This document shows positions 17,959 to 27,255 of a DNA stretch of 30,395 nucleotides, in pieces; position 1 is the stretch's first letter, and each line of letters starts with the position of its first letter. The translations under genes and the position numbers were made by a program. The notes beneath the pieces are model-generated. The model was not told where the DNA came from. It saw only the letters and a list, made by a program, of their open reading frames with translations, and did not search any database. The stretch is taken from positions 1 to 30,395 of the forward strand of contig MSJI02000863.1 in assembly GCA_001931905.2 (NCBI GenBank). Reading direction: 5' to 3'. This stretch comes from Cladosporium sp. IMV 00045. Taxonomy: Eukaryota; Ascomycota; Dothideomycetes; Cladosporiales; Cladosporiaceae.

Positions 17959-19512
17959 CTAGTAGCCCGTGCCGTTGCCCCTCAGAGTGTCAATGACATC
18001 CGTGGGACCGTAGGGGGCGCCCTCACCACCCTGGAGCGAGCCCTCGAGCGCAGGCCACTCAGTCTCGGCCCAGACCTTCTGGATGCGCTTGGCGGAGGCG
18101 GCAAGGCGAGTGCGGAGCTGAGCGTAGTCGGGGTAGGTGATCTTGCCGGCACGCTTGACGTAAGCGCCGTTGACGAGGACGTCCTCGACGTCGCCGACGT
18201 CGGCGTGCAAGATGATGGCGGCGACGGGGTCGCTCCAGCCGATCATGTTGGGAGCGTCGGTGTTATAGATGACCAAGTCAGCCTTGTTGCCCACCTGGAT
18301 GCTTCCAATATCCTTGCGGCGGAGGGCCAAAGCACCGGCGCGAGTGATGAGGTAGAAGGCCTGCTCCACTGACATGGGGCTGTTGGTCGGCACTTCCCAC
18401 TTGTCCAGAGTCTTGAGGAAGCGGCCGGCGCGCAGTCTCTGCATCCAGAGGCGCGCCTGGTTGACCATCGAAGAGCTGTAGGTGAAATGGCAATCGACAC
18501 CCAGAGAGGCCTGGTCCTGAATCACGTCTGCGTGCGGGTGGTTGTGTCCGAAGTGCTGCTCGCTTTCAGGTGTGGTAGAAATGTATTGGTTCGTCTCACG
18601 CAGAGCCTGGGCATCTTTGTAGTCCAAGAAGCTGCTGTGGGAGAACACGATCGGGATGGTATCGTTAAGCCAGCCGTGAGACTGCAGGGTCGTGGGGCTG
18701 TTGGTGAAGCCCCATGGTCCACCGAGGTGGTGGGTGGTGACGACAGACAGGTTAGCACCCTTGGTGATGTTCCACAGAGTGCTGAGGTTGGAAGCCGGAG
18801 CGTCGAAGAAACGGTCGTAGGCAAGACCCAGAGTGAGGAGACCATTGTCGGCATTGAAACGGGGGTCCTTCGTCATAGCCTGCAACTTGCGGATCTGTTC
18901 GTCCCAAGTCCAAGCGCCAGGAACCTCGTGCACTGCATGTGCGTAGACAGTGCGAATCCCACTGTCGACTGAGCCGTTGACACAGCTATCGGTGCCCTCC
19001 ACCGACCAACTGGCGTGAGCGTGGTCGAGAACCGTGGTAGTTCCGACATGGGCGCGCTCAAGACTGCCAGAAAGCTGACCAAGGTAGATGTCTTCGGGAG
19101 TGAAGACGCTGGCAGACTGACCGTATTCGCCGAACTTCTGGAAGTAGTCGGCCAAAGAAGTGTTGGAGCCAATGGTCTTGAAAGCCGTTTGCCATAGATG
19201 CTGGGCTCAAGTCAGTAACTTATCAAGATGGCTTCAATTCGAGGCAGGCGGACGAACGGTATGGGTGTCCACGAAGCCCGGGCTAATGATCTTTCCAGTG
19301 GCGTTCACACGAGTGGTGTTTCCTGGGATCTCAGTGTCCAATGATCCCTCTGACAGAGCGGCAATGGTGTCGCCTTCGATGAGCATAGAGGCATCGTTCA
19401 GAATCGACACACGCTCGTTGGTCTCGTTGAAGGAGATAATGGTGGCGCCCTCGTAGAGAATGGCACCAGAGGCACCAAGCGCCAAGGGCAGAAGGAAGGC
19501 GGTAGAGCGCAT
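17959..19512 (-). CDS. Secreted amidohydrolase (ATZ/TRZ-chlorohydrolase-like)
   Basis: Two exons on the minus strand, 19258-19512 and 17959-19200, give 498 aa. The 57-bp intron (donor GTTCGT, TTACTGAC branch, acceptor CCCAG) lies in phase 0 between Thr85 and His86. The metal motif PGFVDTHTHLW (His84-x-His86) is therefore completed only by splicing. Further metal ligands follow the cytosine deaminase/ATZ pattern: His242 or His243 (VTTHHLGG), His273 (FSHSSFLD, then TTPESE) and Asp321 (LGVDCHF). The C-terminus has the family's KADLVIYN strand. Members deaminate or dechlorinate heterocycles or hydrolyse cyclic amides. A signal peptide (MRSTAFLLPLALGASGA) and several NxS/T sites suggest the secretory route, unusual for a family that is mostly cytosolic. 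The substrate is unknown. It converges on the TPR gene. Confidence 0.9.
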
Positions 19513-19620
19513 GATGAATACACTCTTTCAACGCAAGTTGAGCGATGAGAAGTAGGAGGAGTCGGAGAGAGGTACCTCATTGAAAACAGCGAACTTGGAT
19601 CGTTTTGACATCTACTCTTT

Positions 19621-19634
19621 CGGGCTCGTGCCCG
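19621..19634. promoter_or_regulatory. Inverted repeat CGGGC-N4-GCCCG upstream of the amidohydrolase
   Basis: CGGGC (19621-19625) and GCCCG (19630-19634) form a perfect palindrome containing CGG-N8-CCG, 109 bp before the ATG. The 8-mer TCGGGCTC (19620-19627) matches 15517-15524 in the divergent promoter of the hydrolase/TPR pair. Confidence 0.35.
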
Positions 19635-20848
19635 GCTCGCGCGGATGTCGGGACATGTTCAAGGACTCGGCAGTCGACTGGAGCTCCATGAGCATCGCAA
19701 ATACCACTTGAGCACAAGTGCATGGTATGACGGTCCCGACCGATCGCGAGCGCCCACAGGACGGCATATGGGGTGCGCACCTGGTAAAGATTTTAAATTA
19801 GCGTCAGAGATCCACGTTGAACAACTGCCGGACCCACTGTAATTCTTTTCTCGGCCGGGAGAAATGACGCTCGGTCTTGGAGATGCAATCGAGTCTTTCG
19901 TTGCTTACCAAGGCGTCGGTACGTATTATGTTGTATTTTCCTCACAGCTGCTGTGGTAGTGACTCGCCCTCGCTTTTCGGCTCTGAACACTCACCGAAGT
20001 CGAGGTCACGAGGTGCAGTGGCTCGCTATGATACCCTTGTTTAGAGCCAATTTCGTTTGCGAATTTGATGACACGCCTCGCAGGCTTACTGCTCCTTGTT
20101 CACCTGACGCTCAAATCGCTCGAGGAAAAGCTCTTGGCCTCCGACGATCGAAGTATGTACATCACCTCCTGGCCCTTGAGCTGACTTGGTAATGGGGTCT
20201 GCAGATTCCAGAAGGTCCTTTCGTAAATCAGATTATTTTAGCTGTCATTATTGTTCATCTTAAGGAAGAACATCGGCAATCCAGTGAACAGCGAAAGAGT
20301 CGATGATCCATGCTGATATCGGAGATTCTTCCGCTCTGCCAGATCGGGCTTTTGCCAGCCACAATTGTGGTTGTTCAAACTCCAGAATTATTAGTAGTCG
20401 CACCATTTTGCCAACACGAAGAAGTCTTTATTCTTTGCGACTTGCCATTTCAACTCTTGACATGCCTCGCGATTTCACCCATAATGTGCTTCAGACATGC
20501 CGGAGCCTGTAAGCAAGATATGATTGGTCGCCTATTCTTGCTAGATTAGGAAACACGAGCGAGCTCGTATCGATACCCCTTGGGGTTGAGTGCTGGGCCT
20601 GGACAGGACGGAATTTCAACGCTGGCCCAAGAGGTTACTCGTGCACCGCAATGCTTCTTTGAAGGTAGTCTGCTTCAATTGGTGTGCTTACCTGCACTGT
20701 ATGGCTCGACACACTTGTCATATTTGAGGAGATGCGGCCAGTAATTTACGTCTTGCTAGCAAACAAATACTAAATTTCATGGGATTGTGTCGTTCGCCAC
20801 GGCCTCAGAGTAAGGGTTGGCGGAGAAGATCCGACATCCTTTGACAGG

Positions 20849-20860
20849 AGGTCATGACCT
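20849..20860. repeat. 12-bp perfect palindrome AGGTCATGACCT
   Basis: AGGTCATGACCT reads the same on both strands. It lies 648 bp upstream of the arylsulfotransferase-like gene. It may be a regulator site or chance; nothing around it decides. Confidence 0.35.
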
Positions 20861-21507
20861 TGGGACTCGAATGAGTACCGGTCCGTGAGCAATTGCTAAG
20901 CCACCAAGCTTCTGCTTAGATGCGTGCGGCGTCAGGAGTAAACGACGTCGTGTCAATCATGAGCAACAGTTTTCACAGTGGTGCGTTCGTTCAGTGGCGC
21001 AGCAAATCTCATGCCGACACCTTGGCAATTACATGCGGGTCGCGCTCAGTCTTGCAGAGTATGATCAAGGATTTCGCAGGCATGCAGAATACCGAATGCT
21101 GACGTAGAGACGCCACGGCTACACAAGTTCATCCGCGGAGCAGAGATATGGGATAAGGTTTGAGATTAAAAGGAAATTCTAACAGTACCCTTAACCTCTT
21201 CCGGGTTTCCCAGCGCTGTCTTCGCGAGTCAGGATCGTCGATCATGTCTGCCCTCCAATAGCAACTTGGTATTCTGCTGCCTATTCGCTTCTTTTGGCGA
21301 CTTAGCTAATTGAAGGTTCAGATTAACCCTTCCTTTGGGAACCCTAGGGAATCGGCTGCATTGCTTGACCTCACTGGCTGAAAAGGAAGACCGTCTACGC
21401 TTAAACGTCTTGTTCAAAATGTTCTCCCTGAACGTCACCCGTTTGTAGCTCTTTTCTTTGTTTTCAGGGACTCGCCGCTCTCTTCTTACCTGTAGGTTCA
21501 CAGTACT

Positions 21508-23343
21508 ATGGTGAATCCACCAGGCGAAACCGAAACATCCGACAAGGTACTCACCAAAGATGGCGTTTCTCGATTCGACTTCTATAGGAGCTGTCTCTTG
21601 AAGATTTTGTGGTTTCTTATAGCCATCACTGTCTTGCTAGCTTCCTTACGCTATATTTGTCTTCCGCTCATAACTCACCTATACCCAGAGGTGACTGGCT
21701 ACTTTCTGGATACTGGAGTTTATGGTGCATATCCTCGACAAGGGTATGTCTCCAGCGAGCTCATTGCGCCGCAAGCAAATGTCTTACTTTCGGATGAGTC
21801 GTGTGCCGGGGGCATGGTCTTGTTGGACTTGGGCGGGCAGTCAGTTCCTGAGGATGGTTCAATGATCGTCGACATGTCTGGAAACTTGATCTGGTCCGCC
21901 CCTGGCCAGTACGGGCCTGCAACGGCAAACGCCAAAATCCAGCGGTATGATGACGAGAATTTCCTGACCTTCTGGGCGGGCGATAAGCTACAAGAGTCAG
22001 GACTCGGCTCGTATTATATGCTGAATGCGTCATACGACCTGATCTGGACAGTTTCAGCAGTTGGTGAAGGGCTTGAGGGAGATTTACATGAATTCAAAAT
22101 CACTGAAGATGGCTCCGCGATCATCACTGTATACGAACGCATATCGGCTGATCTTCAAAATATGGATGTGGAGTCTTCTTCTGGCCAAATAATCGTCGAT
22201 GGGATCTTCCAAGACATCGACATCGCAACAGGCCAATTGCTTTTCGAATGGCGGGCGTCCGAGCACCTGGATCATCCAGCCTTGCAATACACCGATGGGG
22301 GCCTTGTCGCGGATGGCTCGCTCGACTACTTTCACATCAACAGCATTGATAAAGACTCACAAGGCAATTACCTGGTATCTCTACGGCATCTGCACACTCT
22401 GATATACGTCGAACACGGGAGTGGTAACATCCTGTGGACATTTGGTGGCGATGCTGGAGACTTCGACGACCTCTCCATGGGAGACGCCAGTGGCTTCCGG
22501 TGGCAGCATGACGCTCGCTGGATCTCTGAAGACGAAGGAATTATCAGTCTTTTCGACAACGGCAACGCTCACCATCATCAAGATTCACCCTACAGCCAGG
22601 GTATGATCATTCAACTTGATTTTGTTCAAAGAACAGCAAACATACTACAAGAGTATACCTCCCAGGAGCCGATCAAATCTCCATCTCAAGGGAACGTTCA
22701 GACACTCACCCGGCCCGAGGGGGAAGACCACGTGTTCATCGGCTGGGGCGCATCAGCGGTTTTCACTGAGCATGCGATGAATGGCGATCAGCTATGCGAA
22801 ACTCATTTCGGCGCATCATGGCTCTTCTATTTTGAGCGAGTAAAGTCCTACAGGGCCTTCAAGACGTTTGATTGGAAAGCGATTCCGGCTGCCTGGGATC
22901 CCACAGCCCGAATCAAGGGTGCTGAGGTCTTTGTATCATGGAATGGCGCTACTGAAGTTGCGTATTGGGAACTGCAGAAGCGTCGAGATCTACCAGGTGA
23001 AGAGCCACTCTACGGAGAAGAATTCGAAGATGTTGACAGGATTGCAAAGGGCGCCAATTTTGAAACCTCATTCAAGCTACCTTCAGGTGATGGTACTGGG
23101 ACCTATCGAATAGCCGCTCTCGACGCTGAACAGAACGTTCTCCGCTTCTCCAACGAAGTGAAGTATGATCATGCTTCTATCGATCTATGGATCTGGCTTG
23201 CAATGTTTGCTCTCGCCTCTGGATTCACAGTCTTTGGAGCTCTTTACGTGCGACGAAAAAACGTTGTGTACATTTGGCCGGGCCGCAAAGACGCGATGGA
23301 TCGGACAGAATACCATGCCCTTCAGCAACGAGAAATAATATAA
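21508..23343 (+). CDS. Membrane-bound arylsulfotransferase-family protein
   Basis: A single-exon 611-aa protein. It has a hydrophobic segment at about residues 31-55 (ILWFLIAITVLLASLRYICL), a large beta-propeller-like domain, and a second hydrophobic segment near 563-585 (LWIWLAMFALASGFTVFGAL) followed by a basic tail. The central part matches the ASST type 2 family: NGNLIWSA-like repeats (SGNLIWSAPGQYG, YDLIWTVS), LHEFKIT, DYFHINSIDKDSQGNYLVSL and ILWTFGGDAGDF, then WQHDARW and SLFDNGNAHHH. The conserved His residues of FHINSI and WQHDAR are in the expected places for the propeller. Bacterial ASST enzymes move sulfate between phenols through a catalytic His; fungal members are poorly known. 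It ends 81 bp from the convergent neighbour. Topology suggests a lumenal or extracellular domain. Confidence 0.88.
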   Translation: MVNPPGETETSDKVLTKDGVSRFDFYRSCLLKILWFLIAITVLLASLRYICLPLITHLYPEVTGYFLDTGVYGAYPRQGYVSSELIAPQANVLLSDESCAGGMVLLDLGGQSVPEDGSMIVDMSGNLIWSAPGQYGPATANAKIQRYDDENFLTFWAGDKLQESGLGSYYMLNASYDLIWTVSAVGEGLEGDLHEFKITEDGSAIITVYERISADLQNMDVESSSGQIIVDGIFQDIDIATGQLLFEWRASEHLDHPALQYTDGGLVADGSLDYFHINSIDKDSQGNYLVSLRHLHTLIYVEHGSGNILWTFGGDAGDFDDLSMGDASGFRWQHDARWISEDEGIISLFDNGNAHHHQDSPYSQGMIIQLDFVQRTANILQEYTSQEPIKSPSQGNVQTLTRPEGEDHVFIGWGASAVFTEHAMNGDQLCETHFGASWLFYFERVKSYRAFKTFDWKAIPAAWDPTARIKGAEVFVSWNGATEVAYWELQKRRDLPGEEPLYGEEFEDVDRIAKGANFETSFKLPSGDGTGTYRIAALDAEQNVLRFSNEVKYDHASIDLWIWLAMFALASGFTVFGALYVRRKNVVYIWPGRKDAMDRTEYHALQQREII

Positions 23344-23424
23344 CTGCTTTTACTGCTCCAAAGGACTATTTTGACAGAGAGACGAGATTGAAATGTCCTT
23401 GCTTAAAGCCGTCTTAAGAAGGTT

Positions 23425-24942
23425 TTAGCTCAGCGCTCCTTTCTTTTGCTCAAACGGCAGCAAAGGCAACGGCTTGTTCAAATTGACTCTGCCTCTCCGC
23501 CACAGAGTGCGCACCGCCTTCCATGTGAGCATAATACACCACGCTGGACACAGAATAAATAGCAGAATCGGGCGCAAGATATCCCAGCTGCGAAGTAGTG
23601 CCCTGCGCAGAGACCCAATACGCCCGTATTCATCGAACTGGAACCTCCAAACCCTAACGTAGTAAGGTGGATCGTCAAGATCCGCGCACCGCCAGCTTAG
23701 CAGGCTGCAAGTCTTCGCATCTCGTGGATTCGGTGCCTTGTAACCTTCCGGTCTTTTCAAGAAGTCTACACCTGTGATCATGTAATTGCGGTTCGGATGT
23801 TGCGAATGCAGATTGTTTCGCTCTTTCATGTCGATTTGTACTATTCTTTGTGACGGATCGTCAAGGAGGAAATTCGTCGTGTCCGGGTATGTGGTGTAAC
23901 TGCCAGCTCCGATGAGGTTGAGTTTGAATTTCGGGTGGTGATTGCCATAACGGATGCTCGGATCATCCCTCGAGTTCATGTCGAATTCATAGTCAAGAAG
24001 CAGGTTTCGGACAGGGTGTATGACCGGCGCGCCAATTATCTTCCGAGCGTGTAGTAGATCGTCCATTGTCAGATTCGCACCAACCTGAGGGGCGACTATC
24101 TCGGGCGGAATAGATGGATTTTCTAATGAGAGTGCCACGTGATGATAGTTGTTGAGGATGAGATGGCGGCCATTGGGTGATATTTTAAATTGAAGGATCA
24201 CTGCGCCGGGCCCTTTGACTGGTTTCCCGTCTTGGTCGTCGAATGGTGCACCTGGTAATTCGAGCTTCACAATTGCTTCCGACCCATCCCTTGCGATGTG
24301 AAAGTCGGTCTTAGGCTGTGGACGGGTCTCTACTGTCGGAGACGGCTGCTCCGTCCAATCCACGTCGAAAAGATTTTTTCCAGGTATCCATTTTGGCAGA
24401 TTGGCGCCTGTCAGATCCGGAAGTACACTGCAAGACATGATTAGTTTCCGAAATCGTCTCGCCGCGGTCTATTGTAGAGACACACCTGTTAATATTCGTG
24501 CTGCCGACGTGGTCGATTGGATTTGCATTTCCACGCCATTCGCGCAGGAGAGGACTGCCCGCTATCTTCTCTCGTTCACAAACTTCAGGCCATTCGCTGC
24601 AATTTATCTTCCAAAGTGACACACTCGAGTTGAACGTCTTCACGTACGCAGCAGCATCTCTTATGCCATCTTCGACAACCTGGCAGTGCCTAGACCATTG
24701 AGAGTAGACTACCAAGTATGGTTCAGCTTCCTTGCTCACGCGCAGTGACTTGTTCCTTGTCACATACATAGTACTAAGACACTGTGGCCTTCGCGGGGGT
24801 TGCGCGGCTTCTCATCGCCACCAGCAATAAGCTCATCAAAAGTGTCCGCGGTCAGCTCGGGCGATTCTGGATTGCAAAAGGATGATGCTGCAGCGCTGGC
24901 AGCAGCCAGCGCCATCAAGGCGAGCTGCAAGAGTCTGCGCAT
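23425..24942 (-). CDS. Unrecognised membrane protein with degenerate PDI-like thioredoxin domain
   Basis: Three exons on the minus strand, 24768-24942, 24486-24726 and 23425-24427, give 472 aa with consistent phases. A signal peptide (MRRLLQLALMALAAASAAA) is followed by LTADTFDELIAGG, a typical start of a PDI-type thioredoxin domain. Then comes LVVYSQWSRHCQ where PDI has WCGHC, so the first active-site Cys is Ser and a single Cys stays. KINCSEWPEVCEREKIAGSP then matches the VDC...C...I.G.P strand with the cis-Pro. The rest (about 160-410) is a domain that I do not recognise. The C-terminus has a hydrophobic stretch (ILRPILLFILCPAWCIMLTW) and a basic tail. The first intron (41 bp, GTATGT donor, no clear branch site) is the weakest point: GTACTA at 24774 with acceptor at 24731 is an alternative, and it would also keep frame. 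The second intron (58 bp) is clear. Confidence 0.7.
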
Positions 24943-25704
24943 GCGGTAAGAACTTGATGTGCGTTGTAGTCTGATAGTATTGAAGCGAGAGATGGAGAGG
25001 CTCCAAGCCTAACTACTACATATCTCTGTCCCGTTGGTTTTATTAATAGCGCAGCCTCCCGTTCCTTAGCTTGAAGTCTAGACTCCTGATGATCTTGAAC
25101 CACGACTCCCTTAGGGCAACGTAGGATATAGATCTCCGGCAGCGCTGCTGCGATGCAAAAGTCCAGCAGATACCTTACATTGTTGTCATCGCTCGCATGC
25201 TAGATTGCATGTGTGCCAAGATGAAGTCGTTGTTAGCAGGCGCAGTCTTGTGTGCGAGTAGGAGCTGTGATAGCATGCCCAGAGCAAAGCATGTCCCTTT
25301 ATTTGTCTGCATTCCTCAAAGATTCGAACGATACTGCAGTCCTGTCGGCAGAACAGTTTCTATTTGCGTGAATTGTATGTATAGCGGGCGGACGAAGAGA
25401 GATCGCCTGTAGGAGGCTGGGACTGCAAGCGCCACAAGCTTGGCGCGAATGCTCCTCAACTTTCCTTCCAAACTGCTTGGGGTTTCCTACACTTTTCCAC
25501 AACCTCCATCAGATTTGCATCTCGTCCAATGACTACATCCCTAGCAATCTGCTGCATTATCAGCTACAACCAGGCTGAGTGGTAGTACCCTCCTGAAGAC
25601 CCTCATGCATATACCAACGTCTTCCACACACACCATCCAAGCCTGCCTGCCACTGAGACACCCTTATTCTAGGCGTCTTTATGCATATGTCAATTGGACG
25701 ACTT
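24943..25704. other. Intergenic region, no gene seen
   Basis: About 760 bp upstream of the thioredoxin-like gene and downstream of the two-TM protein gene. A plus-strand 71-codon ATG frame at 25197-25412 is rich in cysteine but has no proper signal peptide or family match and is left out. Confidence 0.5.
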
Positions 25705-26808
25705 TTAATACCTAGAGGTGGTCGATCTACGCAAATCCCTTGGTACATCTTCACTCTCTTCCATCATTGCCCCCGTTTGAAACGAAGTAACCCTCTCTAA
25801 CCCTGCAAACTCCGCAATCGAAACCAAAGCGATAAAGAAACCAAACGCCGTGATCATCCAAGCAGCGATGGAGAAGCCGGTCGCGAAATCGCGATCCATG
25901 AAAAAACCGTAGACTAAAGCGACAGCAAGGCTGACAAGCGTCATCCCAAATATGCCCGCGTATATCTTCGATGCGTCAAACGTTTCGAGGACTTCCAGAT
26001 AAATAACAACTCCCGGTTTGAGCAAATTGTCGACCGTCCTCGTCCACCGCCTCTCCTCCGTCGGATACCGAAGCAGATACATGAATGTGTCGCGGCCTTC
26101 TTTATCGCTCTTGTTGGTGATCGGAGTCATCTTCGTGACTACCCAACGACAGTCTCCAGCCATACACCTTGCTTGCAAGACGTTGACGTACGCAATCGTC
26201 TTGTAAGCCACTACCTTTTGGAGGATGCCAACGTCGGTCAGCTTCAAACTCCGGTATTGGCGCTTAAGCTCTGTGGCGAACTGTTTGTCGTCCCAACCCT
26301 CTTCGTACACAAAGGGTTGGCTCTGATAGCGATGACCGTGGCGTGTCATGACGAGCGAAGGATGCAGGCGTAACACACCCTTTTCCTCATCCACAAAGCG
26401 AGCAGCGTGCTTCCAGTCGCCTCCGTATTTGCCGTGAGGTGGGAGCGACAAATACAATCGGTCCTCGGCGGAAGAGTCCAGACCTTCATCTGCAGACGTG
26501 ATATCTACACCTCCTGAGATTCCAGCGACACCCGCCAAAGCGCCAGCTTCGAGGCGTGATTTACGCTTCCAGCGCTTAAGTTCAGGTCGGTGATATGTGC
26601 TTGGACGGTATCTTTCTTCCAAAAAGGTATTGCTCCTGCGCCGGCCGACGAACGTAGCGGTGCCGCCGAAAAAGTCGTTCAGTGCATTCTCGACGGTCTC
26701 TGTTCGGGGTTGAACATGTGATATTCGTCGTTGCCGATGATGACTTCGTCGATGAGAACGTTCTCTCGGCCTCTCTGAGGAGCTGTCGGAGGAGGAGTAT
26801 CGGGACAT
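25705..26808 (-). CDS. Uncharacterised two-TM membrane protein
   Basis: A single-exon 367-aa protein of no family that I can name. The first 40 residues are Ser/Arg/His-rich (SSSERPRERSHRRSHHRQRR), probably disordered and phosphorylated. A conserved-looking core follows: LHPSLVMTRHGHRYQSQPFV, then LKRQYRSLKLTDVGILQKVV and KTIAYVNVLQARC. Two transmembrane helices lie close together near the end, YAGIFGMTLVSLAVALVYGF (about 284-303) and AAWMITAFGFFIALVSIAEF (about 318-337), with a short charged loop (MDRDFATG). The C-terminus is acidic then basic and faces the same side as the N-terminus, probably the cytosol. The pattern resembles fungal-specific hypothetical proteins found in many Pezizomycotina. 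Codon use is normal and the ATG is clear, so the gene is probably real. Confidence 0.75.
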   Translation of the reverse strand: MSRYSSSDSSSERPRERSHRRSHHRQRRISHVQPRTETVENALNDFFGGTATFVGRRRSNTFLEERYRPSTYHRPELKRWKRKSRLEAGALAGVAGISGGVDITSADEGLDSSAEDRLYLSLPPHGKYGGDWKHAARFVDEEKGVLRLHPSLVMTRHGHRYQSQPFVYEEGWDDKQFATELKRQYRSLKLTDVGILQKVVAYKTIAYVNVLQARCMAGDCRWVVTKMTPITNKSDKEGRDTFMYLLRYPTEERRWTRTVDNLLKPGVVIYLEVLETFDASKIYAGIFGMTLVSLAVALVYGFFMDRDFATGFSIAAWMITAFGFFIALVSIAEFAGLERVTSFQTGAMMEESEDVPRDLRRSTTSRY

Positions 26809-27255
26809 GATTTTCGTCTAGAAATCCACGCTAAATTAAACTTATTCCTTCACATTCAAAGAAGTCGTAGATTCAACTTCCTTTCAATTCGACCGGTGTA
26901 TTTTCGTCGAAGAGAGAGAATTTCATACCTGACTGTAAGAAATTATGCGAGTGCGACATGAGCTGTCATCAGCTCAAAGCTGAGCATGCGTGACCGCGGT
27001 CTCATGATGCATGTACAGTTGCTGCATGACCGCCACAAATAGCTCTCATGTATTTTAAGCTTTCAGTTTCGTTCTCATATAAGCATCTCTTGTCTCTTTG
27101 GCAGAATATCATATCATTTGGGTCAAACAACGGCACTGGACATTCCCTTGAAAGCTATTCCTTCGAGACTCTTGATAGCTGCACGCAGGCGCGGCAACTT
27201 CCGCAAAAGAACGATCAAGCTCTTTCACCACAAGATTATCTTCCCCAAACTACTA
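26809..27255. other. Intergenic region between two minus-strand genes
   Basis: About 450 bp holding the promoter of the two-TM protein gene and the 3' UTR of the MFS gene. AT-rich, and no gene or repeat that I can support. Confidence 0.5.

Larger units (their letters stand above)
19513..21507. other. Two-kilobase intergenic region, no gene seen
   Basis: Both neighbouring genes start here and diverge, so it holds two promoters. I see no supported gene: frames are short, and most either start with GTG/TTG or read as non-protein-like sequence. The left end has the CGGGC palindrome (19621-19634), the middle a 12-bp palindrome (20849-20860). No transposon remnant could be recognised. Confidence 0.5.

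Noticed and set aside
21229..21501. 90-codon basic minus-strand frame before the arylsulfotransferase-like gene
   Set aside because: It begins with GTG, lies in the promoter region and looks like translated spacer.
25197..25412. 71-codon cysteine-rich plus-strand frame
   Set aside because: No good signal peptide, no domain and no supporting context; cysteine content alone is weak evidence.
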